A stretch of DNA of 8,131 nucleotides from Chloroflexota bacterium (GTDB lineage Bacteria; Chloroflexota; Anaerolineae; Anaerolineales; Anaerolineaceae): assembly GCA_023406965.1 (NCBI GenBank), contig JAEXTI010000199.1, forward strand, positions 1 through 8,131, written 5' to 3'. The notes below the pieces were generated by a model. That model had not been told where the DNA came from and did not search any database. It was given only the letters and a program-made list of their open reading frames with translations. The position numbers and the translations under genes are program-made. Shown here piece by piece: positions 1 through 6,470 of this stretch (position 1 is the first letter of the stretch; each line of letters starts with the position of its first letter).

Positions 1-1197
1 TCGGATATAGATGATGTTACAGACGATTCGCTCAAAGATAGTGGCGAAGCGCTCGGAGCAGATGTGGCCTTTGTGTACCGGTTTATTGAGAACAAGTCCA
101 TCGCGAGGGCCAATTTTAAATGGGTTCGCCCCGGCCATCAACAGGATCAACCTTTTGGTGAAGATTTTGAAATGAAAGCTTCAACCTCCTGGTTCGATCG
201 GATTCAACATAATCAAATCGTCGCCTATCCAGGCAATTCGCCAGAAGACGAGTACATCACCGCCTATTTGCAAGAGCGAAAAGTCCATGCTTTACTGCTA
301 ATCCCATTATTTTTGGAAGGTGATCTGACTGGGTTCCTCGGTTACTCCAGCAATACCCGAACCCATTCATGGACCAACGAAGAATTAAGCTTTTCCCGCA
401 ACGTCGCTGAAATCTTGGCTCGCGCGGTCGAACGCCATTACATTGCTCGCGAGATCGACCGCCAGATGGATGAACTGGAGCGAACAAACAAACGCCTGGT
501 GGAATTGGATAAGTTGAAAAGCCGCTTCCTCTCGGGCATTTCCAATGAACTCCGTACGCCGCTCCACTCTATCATTGGCTTCGCCGAAGTGCTCTCCGAC
601 GGTCGGTTTGGCGAAGTCAACACCACCCAGAAGGAATACCTTGCCGATATTCACGACAGCGGTCGCCAACTACTTGGCGCAATCGATCAGATGCTCGATT
701 TTTCGCACCTCGAAGCCAATCGGGTCACGCTTTACCGATCCACCTTTTCACCCGCCGAGCTGGTGGAAGAAGTCGCAGCTTCTTTTTCAAATGACATCGC
801 CCGGGCATCACAGCATCTCGTCGTTTCGATATCTCCCAACCTACCGGACATAACTGCGGATCGCAAGCGCTTGAAGCAAGTGCTGTCGAATTTATTAGAC
901 AACGCTCACAAGTTTTCGCCCGCAGAATCCACAATCGCCCTTTCCTGCCAGGCGTTATTCAAGAAATCCCTGCTCTTCTCTGTCGCAGATGACGGCCCCG
1001 GCATTCCAACCGAACAGCAAGAGGTTATTTTCGATCAATTCCACCGCATCAACCACACCGACCATCCAGTTCCTGGATCAGGGCTTGGCCTCGCCATCAG
1101 CCGCCGCATCGTTGAAATGCACTCTGGCCGAATTTGGGTCGAGTCCGAGCCGGGCAGCGGAAGCACCTTCTACGTCTTGCTGCCGATCACTGCCTAG
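1..1197 (+). CDS. Sensor histidine kinase, GAF-HisKA-HATPase, 5'-truncated, atypical H-box
   Basis: This is the C-terminal 398 codons of a sensor kinase. The reading frame is open to base 1, so the true start lies left of the window; the GTG at 64 is internal, because GAF-like sequence precedes it. In window-frame numbering, residues 1 to about 145 look like a GAF sensor domain. Residues about 147-175 form a charged coiled-coil-like linker, followed by a HisKA dimerisation helix. The H-box reads SNELRTPLHSI: the expected phospho-accepting His is Asn182 (AAT, 544-546), and a His sits at 189, where Asn is common. The ATPase domain looks intact: N-box LLDNAHKF (298-305), G1 DDGPGI (330-335), F-box FDQFHR, and G2 GSGLGL (359-364). 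No transmembrane segment is seen in this part and no response regulator follows. It could be a degenerate kinase, a phosphatase-only or scaffold protein, or a kinase with a moved acceptor. The family call is secure; activity is uncertain. Confidence 0.9.
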   Translation, partial: SDIDDVTDDSLKDSGEALGADVAFVYRFIENKSIARANFKWVRPGHQQDQPFGEDFEMKASTSWFDRIQHNQIVAYPGNSPEDEYITAYLQERKVHALLLIPLFLEGDLTGFLGYSSNTRTHSWTNEELSFSRNVAEILARAVERHYIAREIDRQMDELERTNKRLVELDKLKSRFLSGISNELRTPLHSIIGFAEVLSDGRFGEVNTTQKEYLADIHDSGRQLLGAIDQMLDFSHLEANRVTLYRSTFSPAELVEEVAASFSNDIARASQHLVVSISPNLPDITADRKRLKQVLSNLLDNAHKFSPAESTIALSCQALFKKSLLFSVADDGPGIPTEQQEVIFDQFHRINHTDHPVPGSGLGLAISRRIVEMHSGRIWVESEPGSGSTFYVLLPITA

Positions 1198-1217
1198 TTG
1201 CGACTGATTACCGAGCG

Positions 1218-1239
1218 GGTTTAATGATAGACTTAAACC
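1218..1239. promoter_or_regulatory. Inverted repeat directly before the tilS start; possible leaderless -10 inside
   Basis: Two perfect 7-bp arms, GGTTTAA (1218-1224) and TTAAACC (1233-1239), flank an 8-nt centre and end one base before the tilS ATG. No T-run follows, so it is not a terminator. No Shine-Dalgarno sequence is present before this ATG. A TANNNT-type box, TAGACT (1228-1233), lies at the distance that would start transcription at or next to the A of ATG, so tilS may be made from a leaderless transcript. Alternatively, the repeat is an operator or an RNA hairpin that masks the start. The repeat is directly visible; its role is inferred. Confidence 0.35.
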
Positions 1240-2673
1240 ATGCCCACCTTGAAGCAGTCATCAGCGATGCTCAATCAGGTCGCCGCAGCCGCGCGCGATG
1301 ATTGTCGTCTCAACACCTCTCTCCCCCTGCTCATCGGCGTATCGGGCGGCCCCGATAGCCTCTGCTTGGCTCATGCGCTCCACGCCCTGCATTACAACCT
1401 CCTGATCGCCCATTTCGATCATCATTTACGGCCCGAATCTTCCACCGAAGCCCGCTTTGTGCAAGATTGGGCTGCTATTAACGGCCTCCCCTTTCTCCTT
1501 GGAGAAGGGGAGGTGCGCTCTTTTTCCAAAACGCAGCATCTTTCCACCGAAGAAGCCGCCCGCACCCTGCGTTATCGTTTTCTATTCGCCCAGGCTCGCC
1601 GGCATCAGGCTCAAGCCGTGGCGGTAGCCCACAATGCGGACGACCAGGTGGAAACCATCCTCATGCACCTGCTCCGTGGAGCTGGACTTTCCGGCTTGAA
1701 AGGCATGCTTCCCGTCAGTCTGAATGAAGGTTGGGACGAGTCAATCCCGCTGGTCCGCCCGCTTTTGGGTGTCTGGCGCAATGACATCGAAAACTATTGC
1801 GCCAACGAAAGTCTTTCTCCCAGCCTCGACGCCACCAACAACGACACAACCTATTACCGCAACCGCCTCCGCCACCAGCTTATTCCCCACCTGGAAACCT
1901 ACAATCCGCAAATTCGCCAGGTCATCTGGCGAACAGGTCGCGCCTTAGCCGGCGACGCTGATACGATTGCCAGCGTGCTTGCATCAGCCTGGGAAAACTG
2001 CTTCGTAGAAGATGGCCCCGGTTATGTTGCGCTAGACTGGGACGATCTTCGCGTTCAGTCTGCCGGCTTGCAGCGCAGCCTCCTCAGAAGAGCGTTTGAA
2101 GGCCTGCGCCCCGGATTGCGCGACCTGGACTTCGATGTCATTGAGCGCGGTCTCAGCTTTCTTTCTCGTCCCACCCGTACCGGATCGCTCAACCTTGCCT
2201 TAGGTCTCAGCCTCATCCTCGAGCCTCCCCGCCTATACCTCGCCGATAGCCCGCAGTCGCTTCCAATCCCCCACGGCTGGCCGCAGATCGATGGCGAAAT
2301 CATCTTGCCGGTTCCCGGGAAAATCGCTCTAGGCCGCCAATGGTGGCTAGAAACCGCCACGGAACCACCTCCTTGGGCCAATGAGAGTGATCCCTGGCAG
2401 GCTTGCCTGGATGCTGCCGCCATCACCGCTCCCCTTTATCTCCGTCCCCCCCAGCCTTCCGATCGATTCTTCCCCCTGGGAATGCAGGGTAAATCACAAA
2501 AGTTGGCCGACTTTTTCATCAACCAGGGTCTTCCGCGCCGGGCCAGGCCGAATTGGCCGCTCCTATTCAGCGCAAGAGACATCGCCTGGATTCCTGGCTT
2601 CCGCCCCTCCGAACATTTCCGCACTCATCCAGGAACAACCCAAAGGCTCTACATTCGGGTGTTCGCCGAATGA
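1240..2673 (+). CDS. tilS: tRNA(Ile)-lysidine synthase TilS
   Basis: TilS ligates lysine to C34 of the CAU-anticodon tRNA-Ile using ATP. This changes codon recognition from AUG to AUA and charging from Met to Ile. It is normally essential and cytoplasmic. The 477-residue product has the N-type PP-loop SGGPDS (35-40), HFDHHLR (58-64), HNADDQVET (131-139) with the following RGAGLSGLKGM stretch, and the RNRLRHQLIP motif (207-216). All are typical of the catalytic core. A middle helical domain follows. The C-terminal TilS domain (about 399-475) carries the usual SDRFFPLGM..K.QKLADFFIN pattern and a GF-R segment. Length and domain order match long, E. coli-like TilS rather than core-only forms. 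The ATG at 1240 is the first in frame after the preceding stop and leaves a 42-nt gap from the kinase gene. ATG 1267 is an alternative but would cut only poorly conserved residues. There is no ribosome binding site before the ATG. Confidence 0.96.
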   Translation: MPTLKQSSAMLNQVAAAARDDCRLNTSLPLLIGVSGGPDSLCLAHALHALHYNLLIAHFDHHLRPESSTEARFVQDWAAINGLPFLLGEGEVRSFSKTQHLSTEEAARTLRYRFLFAQARRHQAQAVAVAHNADDQVETILMHLLRGAGLSGLKGMLPVSLNEGWDESIPLVRPLLGVWRNDIENYCANESLSPSLDATNNDTTYYRNRLRHQLIPHLETYNPQIRQVIWRTGRALAGDADTIASVLASAWENCFVEDGPGYVALDWDDLRVQSAGLQRSLLRRAFEGLRPGLRDLDFDVIERGLSFLSRPTRTGSLNLALGLSLILEPPRLYLADSPQSLPIPHGWPQIDGEIILPVPGKIALGRQWWLETATEPPPWANESDPWQACLDAAAITAPLYLRPPQPSDRFFPLGMQGKSQKLADFFINQGLPRRARPNWPLLFSARDIAWIPGFRPSEHFRTHPGTTQRLYIRVFAE

Positions 2674-2712
2674 CTAACCCCAATATTTAATCTTGTTATT
2701 ATTTTTCGTGGA

Positions 2713-2734
2713 TATAATTTACATCTGAAGAGGA
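2713..2734 (+). promoter_or_regulatory. Promoter -10 box and ribosome binding site of the lipoprotein gene
   Basis: A perfect TATAAT lies at 2713-2718. A TTGTTA at 2693-2698 resembles a -35 box, but its 14-bp spacing is shorter than the usual 16-18. Transcription would start around 2725. GAAGAGGA (2727-2734) is a good Shine-Dalgarno sequence 3 nt before ATG 2738, giving a very short leader. The AT-rich stretch 2681-2720 stands out from the GC-rich neighbouring genes. This promoter probably also serves the exonuclease gene behind it. Confidence 0.6.
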
Positions 2735-2737
2735 ACA

Positions 2738-3592
2738 ATGAAGATCAAATTTGTGAGAATATCCCCCTTCGTCCTTCTGGCTGCAATGCTGATCCTGTCA
2801 GCTTGCAACCTTCCCATAGCTTCCGAAGCAACCCCCACAGCAGACCTGGTTGGTACAGAAGTCAGCCGTCTGCTCACCGAACAGCCCATAGAACAGCTTC
2901 CCGGGCCAGACGACACGCCTATGCCGACAGCTACCACTGCGCCCACCAACACGCCCGAACCCACCGTGCAGCCCACACCCGAACCCTCCTTCACCCCCAC
3001 CACCAACCCCGGAGACCCCCGCCAGGTATATGGCGAGCCCACCTGGAACGACAGTCTGAGCAGTGGCAAGAACTTTTGGAAAGATGAAAACGATCACACC
3101 AAAATCGTTGCCGGTGATGGGGTCCTCCTACTGACCGGAAAAACTACCGAAGGCTGGCACGGCTGGTCCCTGACATATTCGCAAAGCCCCTCCAACTTCT
3201 ACCTGGAAGGGAAATTCCGCACCCAAACCTGCGCCGGCGATGATGTCTATGGTCTCGTCTTCCGCGCCGGTGAAGAAAGCTCGGGGTACTTTTTGGGCTT
3301 CACCTGCGATGGACAATATGGAGTCCGCGTCATCGACTTCAACAATGATATAGATTCTGAGTTAGTTGGTCTCAAATCTTCATCATCGATTCTGTCTGGA
3401 TCAAATCAAATCAACCGGCTTGGGGTTCTCGCCCAAGGGAATAAACTCACCTTATACGCGAACGGAGCTTTGCTCGAAGAAGTCTCTGACGGCACATTTG
3501 CCTCTGGTTACATCGGTGCATTTGTTGCCGCCTACGATACGTCCAATTTCACCGTCGAACTGGATGAAATGAGTCTTTGGAATCTGCCTTAG
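2738..3592 (+). CDS. Lipoprotein with Thr/Pro stalk and jelly-roll-like C-terminal domain
   Basis: The 284-residue product starts with a lipoprotein signal: basic N-terminus, hydrophobic core (about 9-20), and lipobox LSAC with the lipidated Cys at 23. It should therefore be anchored outside the cytoplasmic membrane. A low-complexity stalk rich in Thr, Pro and Glu (about 59-92) follows. The rest (about 95-284) is a beta-rich domain with spaced motifs seen in concanavalin-like or LamG/DUF1080-type folds: the YGLVFRA, GYFLGF and GQYGVRV strands, then LGVLAQGNKLTLYANG, a GYIGAF strand and a terminal FTVELDEMSLWNLP. Cys165 and Cys190 could form a disulfide. Such domains often bind carbohydrate, but no binding or catalytic residues can be assigned here, so ligand and function are unknown. 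The gene has its own promoter signals, and the exonuclease gene starts 9 nt after its stop. Call of exported lipoprotein is firm; the fold is inferred from pattern alone. Confidence 0.85.
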   Translation: MKIKFVRISPFVLLAAMLILSACNLPIASEATPTADLVGTEVSRLLTEQPIEQLPGPDDTPMPTATTAPTNTPEPTVQPTPEPSFTPTTNPGDPRQVYGEPTWNDSLSSGKNFWKDENDHTKIVAGDGVLLLTGKTTEGWHGWSLTYSQSPSNFYLEGKFRTQTCAGDDVYGLVFRAGEESSGYFLGFTCDGQYGVRVIDFNNDIDSELVGLKSSSSILSGSNQINRLGVLAQGNKLTLYANGALLEEVSDGTFASGYIGAFVAAYDTSNFTVELDEMSLWNLP

Positions 3593-3601
3593 GAACAAGC
3601 C

Positions 3602-4177
3602 ATGACCACCACCCCCGCCCAAACCGCGCAACAGCGCGCTGCCGAGATCGCTCGATCGATCATTCAAAAGAATCCGGTCTATCTTGACACCGAGACGACC
3701 GGCTTGAACAGCACAGACGAAATCATCGAAATCTCCATCATCGATTCAGACGGCACGCCACTCGTCGAAACGCTGGTCAAACCCAGCCGCCCCATTCCAG
3801 CCGAAGCTACCGCCATTCACGGAATCACCAACGAAGAAGTTGCTACTGCGCGCTCGTGGCCGGTTGTTTGGCCGCAGGTCCGCGGGGCCTTATTCGGGCG
3901 CATGGTGGTCATCTACAATTCAGATTTCGACCTGCGTTTAATGGCTCAATCCCACGCTCGTTATAACTTGCCCTGGAAAGAACGCCTCAACACCTTTGAT
4001 CTACTCAAACTCTACGCAGAATATCGCGGTGAATGGGATCCTCGCCGGCGCGCTTACAAATATCAATCACTGGCGGCCGCTGGTCGCCAGTGCAACATTA
4101 GCCTGCCCAATGCGCACCGCTCCACCGCTGACACCCTCCTCACCCGAGCCTTGCTTCATCACATGGCAGGTTTATAA
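3602..4177 (+). CDS. DEDDh-family 3'-5' exonuclease (DnaQ/epsilon-like)
   Basis: A 191-residue stand-alone exonuclease domain of the RNase H-fold DnaQ superfamily. These enzymes remove nucleotides from 3' ends of DNA or RNA with two metal ions. The motifs are ExoI YLDTETTG with D29 and E31, ExoII YNSDFDLRL with D110, and ExoIII HRSTAD with H172 and D177. The full DEDDh metal-binding and general-base set is thus present. The segment IHGITNEEV (about 72-80) is also typical of this family. No polymerase, helicase or UvrC-like domain is fused, so it could be a proofreading-like subunit, a repair nuclease or an RNase T/oligoribonuclease-like enzyme; the sequence alone does not decide. The ribosome binding site AGGA (3591-3594) overlaps the TAG stop of the lipoprotein gene (3590-3592) and lies 7 nt before the ATG, which implies co-transcription and probably translational coupling. 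The functional link with a lipoprotein is not evident. Confidence 0.9.
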   Translation: MTTTPAQTAQQRAAEIARSIIQKNPVYLDTETTGLNSTDEIIEISIIDSDGTPLVETLVKPSRPIPAEATAIHGITNEEVATARSWPVVWPQVRGALFGRMVVIYNSDFDLRLMAQSHARYNLPWKERLNTFDLLKLYAEYRGEWDPRRRAYKYQSLAAAGRQCNISLPNAHRSTADTLLTRALLHHMAGL

Positions 4178-4192
4178 CCGGTCAGAAGATCT

Positions 4193-4212
4193 GTCCGCTT
4201 GAGCGGGTTTTC
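4193..4212 (+). terminator. Weak candidate terminator after the exonuclease gene
   Basis: CCGC (4195-4198) pairs with GCGG (4203-4206) around a TTGA tetraloop. Two G-U pairs may extend the stem, and TTTTCT follows. The stem is short, so termination is likely partial and msrP, 26 nt downstream, may be read through from the exonuclease transcript. No clear separate promoter for msrP is visible in 4178-4238. Confidence 0.35.
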
Positions 4213-4238
4213 TACCGGCATTTCTTAGAGGTAATCTT

Positions 4239-5174
4239 ATGCGGTATAAAGTTCCCCCAATCCCCTCCTCGGAAATCACTCCCGAGTATGTTTACCTATC
4301 GCGCCGAAAATTCATGCGCGAAGCGCTGGTAGTGGCTGCGGGCTCAGCCCTGGCGGCCTGCGCTCCCATGCCCGCTGCCACTTCTGACAGCGCCCCAGCC
4401 CAAGAGCCAACACTCTTACCCGATACGCCCAATGATTTCGAGCAAATCACCAACTACAACAACTTCTACGAATTCACCACTGACAAAGAGCGTGTCGCCA
4501 GCCTGTCCAGAGATTTCGTTACTTCCCCCTGGCAGGTTTCCGTTGAAGGCATGGTCAATAAACCCGGCGTTTACGATATGGACTCCATTCGCCAGCAATT
4601 CACCCAAGAAGAGCGCGTCTACCGGATGCGCTGCGTCGAAGGTTGGTCCATGGTTATTCCCTGGAACGGATTCGCCCTCAACCAATTACTCAAGGTCGTG
4701 GAACCCACAACGGATGCCAAGTACGTTCGCTTCATCACGCTCTATGACCCCCAGCAAATGCCCGGACAAAAATCCAGCTATTTCGCCTGGCCTTATGTGG
4801 AGGGTCTGCGCCTGGACGAAGCCATGCACGACTTGACCCTCATGGCAACCGGTCTGTATGGCAAAGATTTACTCCCCCAAAACGGCGCCCCGCTGCGCCT
4901 GGTAGTGCCCTGGAAATACGGCTTCAAGAGTATCAAGTCCATCGTCAAAATTGAACTTACCGACCAGATGCCAGTGTCTTTGTGGATGAACGCTGCCCCC
5001 AACGAGTATGGCTTCTATGCTAATGTGAATCCCGACGTATCCCACCCACGCTGGTCTCAAGCCAGCGAGCGCCGCATTGGCGAATCGGGGCGCAGGCCCA
5101 CCCTCTTCATGAACGGTTACGCCGACGAGGTCGCCGGTTTGTATGCCGGCATGGACCTCGCCAAAAATTATTAG
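4239..5174 (+). CDS. msrP: Protein-methionine-sulfoxide reductase catalytic subunit MsrP (YedY family), Tat lipoprotein-like
   Basis: MsrP is a molybdopterin enzyme that repairs oxidised methionines in exported proteins, usually receiving electrons from the membrane haem protein MsrQ. The 311-residue product follows E. coli YedY closely along its length: YNNFYEF (73-79), the [17 protein letters not shown] block with the Mo-ligand Cys132, [24 protein letters not shown] [60 protein letters not shown] and the closing [12 protein letters not shown] twin-arginine signal, SRRKFM (21-26), precedes a short hydrophobic stretch, as expected for export of a folded cofactor protein. That stretch ends in LAAC (38-41), a lipobox, suggesting that the mature protein is lipid-anchored at Cys41 rather than soluble. 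The start is set by AGAGG (4227-4231) 7 nt before the ATG. No msrQ is adjacent; the next genes are ribosomal. Family assignment is firm; lipidation is inferred. Confidence 0.96.
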   Translation: MRYKVPPIPSSEITPEYVYLSRRKFMREALVVAAGSALAACAPMPAATSDSAPAQEPTLLPDTPNDFEQITNYNNFYEFTTDKERVASLSRDFVTSPWQVSVEGMVNKPGVYDMDSIRQQFTQEERVYRMRCVEGWSMVIPWNGFALNQLLKVVEPTTDAKYVRFITLYDPQQMPGQKSSYFAWPYVEGLRLDEAMHDLTLMATGLYGKDLLPQNGAPLRLVVPWKYGFKSIKSIVKIELTDQMPVSLWMNAAPNEYGFYANVNPDVSHPRWSQASERRIGESGRRPTLFMNGYADEVAGLYAGMDLAKNY

Positions 5175-5205
5175 GGCAATTGATAACTGCTCATTCAAAA
5201 ACACC

Positions 5206-5229
5206 CCAAAAGCCGGTTTGGCTCTTTGG
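5206..5229. other. Hairpin after msrP without a T-run on the + strand
   Basis: CCAAAAGCC (5206-5214) can pair with 5220-5229 (GGC, T, TTTGG) around a GGTTT loop, with C5224 bulged, giving about 9 bp. On the + strand no U-tract follows, so it is not a standard intrinsic terminator. On the - strand it is followed by GTGTTTTT, so it could stop antisense transcription. It may mark the 3' end of the msrP mRNA. The rest of 5175-5267 shows no gene or other signal. Confidence 0.3.
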
Positions 5230-5267
5230 AAATTGTTGGTTTCCTCCTACTCATATCCAGCCGCCTG

Positions 5268-5276
5268 TGGTAAAAT
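5268..5276 (+). promoter_or_regulatory. Extended -10 promoter of the rpsF-ssb-rpsR operon
   Basis: TGGTAAAAT (5268-5276) fits an extended -10 element (TGn followed by a TATAAT-like box with one mismatch). No good -35 hexamer is found 16-18 bp upstream (TACTCA at about 5248), which extended -10 promoters can tolerate. The predicted start near 5283 lies just before the structured leader, supporting the assignment. Confidence 0.55.
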
Positions 5277-5282
5277 TGCACC

Positions 5283-5363
5283 TTGTTGTACCCGTTGTTA
5301 CTTTCCGCCTCAAGGCGCCCACGGCGACCGAAGAGTGCAATCCCAAGGAAAGGAGGTTTCCAC
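5283..5363 (+). promoter_or_regulatory. rpsF leader with candidate S6:S18-binding RNA motif
   Basis: The leader can fold into a basal stem, TTGTAC (5286-5291) with GTGCAA (5335-5340; five Watson-Crick pairs and one G-U). Directly inside is a second stem, CCGT (5292-5295) with ACGG (5321-5324). Above that is a hairpin, CGCC (5306-5309) with GGCG (5314-5317), around a TCAA loop. The 3' side between the two stems (5325-5334) is unpaired and carries CCG at 5328-5330. Published work on S6:S18 autoregulation describes a CCG in a bulge flanked by a stem and a hairpin, mimicking the 16S rRNA site. The location before rpsF, with rpsR in the same operon, fits. A possible further pairing, CTTG (5282-5285) with CAAG (5344-5347), would extend the structure up to the ribosome binding site AAAGGAGGT (5349-5357). 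Folding was done by eye. Confidence 0.6.
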
Positions 5364-5645
5364 ATGCGTAACTACGAGGTTATTTTGATCATCCATCCTG
5401 ACCAGGATGAAGCTGGCGTTGAAAGCTTAATCGAAAAGGTCAAGGGTTGGATCACCGGCGCCGAAGGCACCGTTGAAAAAGCCGAGTTGTGGGGCAAGCG
5501 CCGCCTGGCCTATCCCATCAACAAGCAGCGCGAAGGCCAGTATGTCTATTTGGCCGTTGCGTTCCCCGCTTCGTTCAGCACGGAACTCGACCGCAATTTG
5601 CGGTTGACCGAGCCGATCATGCGCTATATGATTACTGCCAAGTAA
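5364..5645 (+). CDS. rpsF: 30S ribosomal protein S6
   Basis: A 93-residue S6 protein of normal length. It begins MRNYEVILIIHPD, the first beta strand of the ferredoxin-like S6 fold, and contains the signature WGKRRLAYPI (43-52) followed by EGQYVYLAVAF and the closing RLTEPIMRYMI. S6 binds the 16S central domain together with S18, whose gene lies two genes on. The ATG at 5364 is chosen because a near-perfect AAAGGAGGT (5349-5357) lies 7 nt upstream. A longer in-frame reading from TTG 5283 would run through the structured leader and add residues absent from S6. There is no long acidic or glutamate-modified C-terminal tail as in some proteobacterial S6. It is probably repressed by the S6:S18 complex through the leader. 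Confidence 0.97.
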   Translation: MRNYEVILIIHPDQDEAGVESLIEKVKGWITGAEGTVEKAELWGKRRLAYPINKQREGQYVYLAVAFPASFSTELDRNLRLTEPIMRYMITAK

Positions 5646-5695
5646 TTTTTGGCAAGGTCGTTGGAGAGAATTAGCGGATCTAAAGGAGCTAGCTC

Positions 5696-6106
5696 ATGAG
5701 CCGGGGTTTGAACAAAGTCATGATTATCGGCCATCTCGGCCGCGACCCAGAAATGCGGTACACCCCCTCCGGCAAACCGGTCACAACCTTCACGGTTGCC
5801 ACCAGTCGCAGTTGGAATTCCGCCGATGGCGAACGCCACACAGAAACCGAATGGTTCAACATCGTCACATGGGGCAACCTGGCTGAAATCTGCAAACAAT
5901 ACCTGGTCAAAGGCCAGCAGGTTTATGTCGAAGGCCGCCTTCAAACTCGCCGGTGGGAAGATAGCGAAGGTGTCAAGCATATCAGTGTCGAAATCGTCGC
6001 CACTGAAATGATGATGCTCAGCGACCGCCGCGACTCCGCTGCCGCTCAAAATGCCGATATCGCTCTCTCTGAAGACGAACAACCCGAAGACGATTACCCT
6101 TTCTAA
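5696..6106 (+). CDS. ssb: Single-stranded DNA-binding protein SSB
   Basis: SSB coats single-stranded DNA in replication, recombination and repair and recruits partner enzymes by its C-terminal tip. The 136-residue product has the OB-fold start LNKVMIIGHLGRDPEMRYTPSGKPVTTFTVATSR. This is followed by WFNIVTWGNLAEICKQYLVKGQQVYVEGRLQTRRWED, with Trp40, Trp53, Trp59 and Trp87 available for base stacking. The OB domain ends near residue 108. A short linker of about 20 residues leads to the acidic tip EDDYPF, which varies the common DDDIPF but keeps the Pro-Phe end. The tail is much shorter than in E. coli SSB (178 residues in total). The start has AAAGGAG (5682-5688) 7 nt upstream. Its place between rpsF and rpsR is a widely conserved arrangement. 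Confidence 0.97.
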   Translation: MSRGLNKVMIIGHLGRDPEMRYTPSGKPVTTFTVATSRSWNSADGERHTETEWFNIVTWGNLAEICKQYLVKGQQVYVEGRLQTRRWEDSEGVKHISVEIVATEMMMLSDRRDSAAAQNADIALSEDEQPEDDYPF

Positions 6107-6124
6107 CACGTTGGAGAAAGACCG

Positions 6125-6397
6125 ATGAACGATGATCACATGATGGATAATGAGCAGCCGACCATGCGACGTTACGTCGCCCGGCCGAAATTTTGCCAGT
6201 TCTGTGTCGATAAGAACGCCGAAATCGATTACAAAATGGTAGATATGCTGCGCCGCTATGTAACCGAAGAGGGCAAAATCCGCCCTCGCCGCCAAACTGG
6301 CACCTGCGCCAAACATCAGCGCGAAGTCGCCGCCGCGGTCAAACGCGCCCGGCAACTGGCCCTTCTGCCCTACATCGGCGGAACCGACTGGGATTAA
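6125..6397 (+). CDS. rpsR: 30S ribosomal protein S18, zinc-type
   Basis: A 90-residue S18, partner of S6 on the ribosome platform. The core reads [31 protein letters not shown], then [31 protein letters not shown], which is diagnostic. Cys24 and Cys27 (CxxC) with Cys61 and His64 (CxxH) make a plausible zinc site, as in C+ forms of zinc-type ribosomal proteins. The N-terminal 13 residues are acidic and Met-rich and poorly conserved; ATG 6125 is favoured by GGAGA (6113-6117) 7 nt upstream, while later ATGs (6140, 6164) lack such a signal. It is 18 nt after ssb and is the last gene of the operon. rplI, which often follows rpsR in other bacteria, is absent and a strong terminator comes next. Confidence 0.97.
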   Translation: MNDDHMMDNEQPTMRRYVARPKFCQFCVDKNAEIDYKMVDMLRRYVTEEGKIRPRRQTGTCAKHQREVAAAVKRARQLALLPYIGGTDWD

Positions 6398-6416
6398 TTC
6401 CCCGAGTGCTCTCAGC

Positions 6417-6452
6417 GGGGGCAACGGGCGCCCGTTGCCCCCTTATTTTATT
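6417..6452 (+). terminator. Strong intrinsic terminator after rpsR
   Basis: Bases 6417-6442 form a perfect GC-rich palindrome with 13-nt arms (6417-6429 and 6430-6442), giving an 11-bp stem with a GCGC loop. TTATTTTATT (6443-6452) follows. CCCCG (6400-6404) can alternatively pair with CGGGG (6416-6420), which would take four bases from the lower stem. There is no A-run on the left, so it should work mainly on the + strand. It ends only 18 nt before the start codon of the next gene. Confidence 0.85.
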
Positions 6453-6470
6453 ATGTCCCGAGGTCGTCCT

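Noticed and set aside
2055..2426. 123-codon open frame on the - strand within tilS
   Set aside because: It is antisense to a conserved gene, Arg/Ser-rich, and shows no domain or start signals.
5283..5363. N-terminal extension of S6 starting at TTG 5283
   Set aside because: The extension has no similarity to S6 and covers the structured leader and the strong ribosome binding site that sets the ATG at 5364.
5624..6424. Long open frame of 266 codons on the - strand opposite ssb and rpsR
   Set aside because: It lies wholly antisense to two certain genes, has no recognisable domain, and its openness follows from the codon bias of the + strand genes.
6435..6470. Earlier isomerase starts at TTG 6435 or ATG 6453
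   Set aside because: The TTG is within the terminator stem and the ATG has no ribosome binding site, whereas ATG 6471 follows GAGGT at good spacing.
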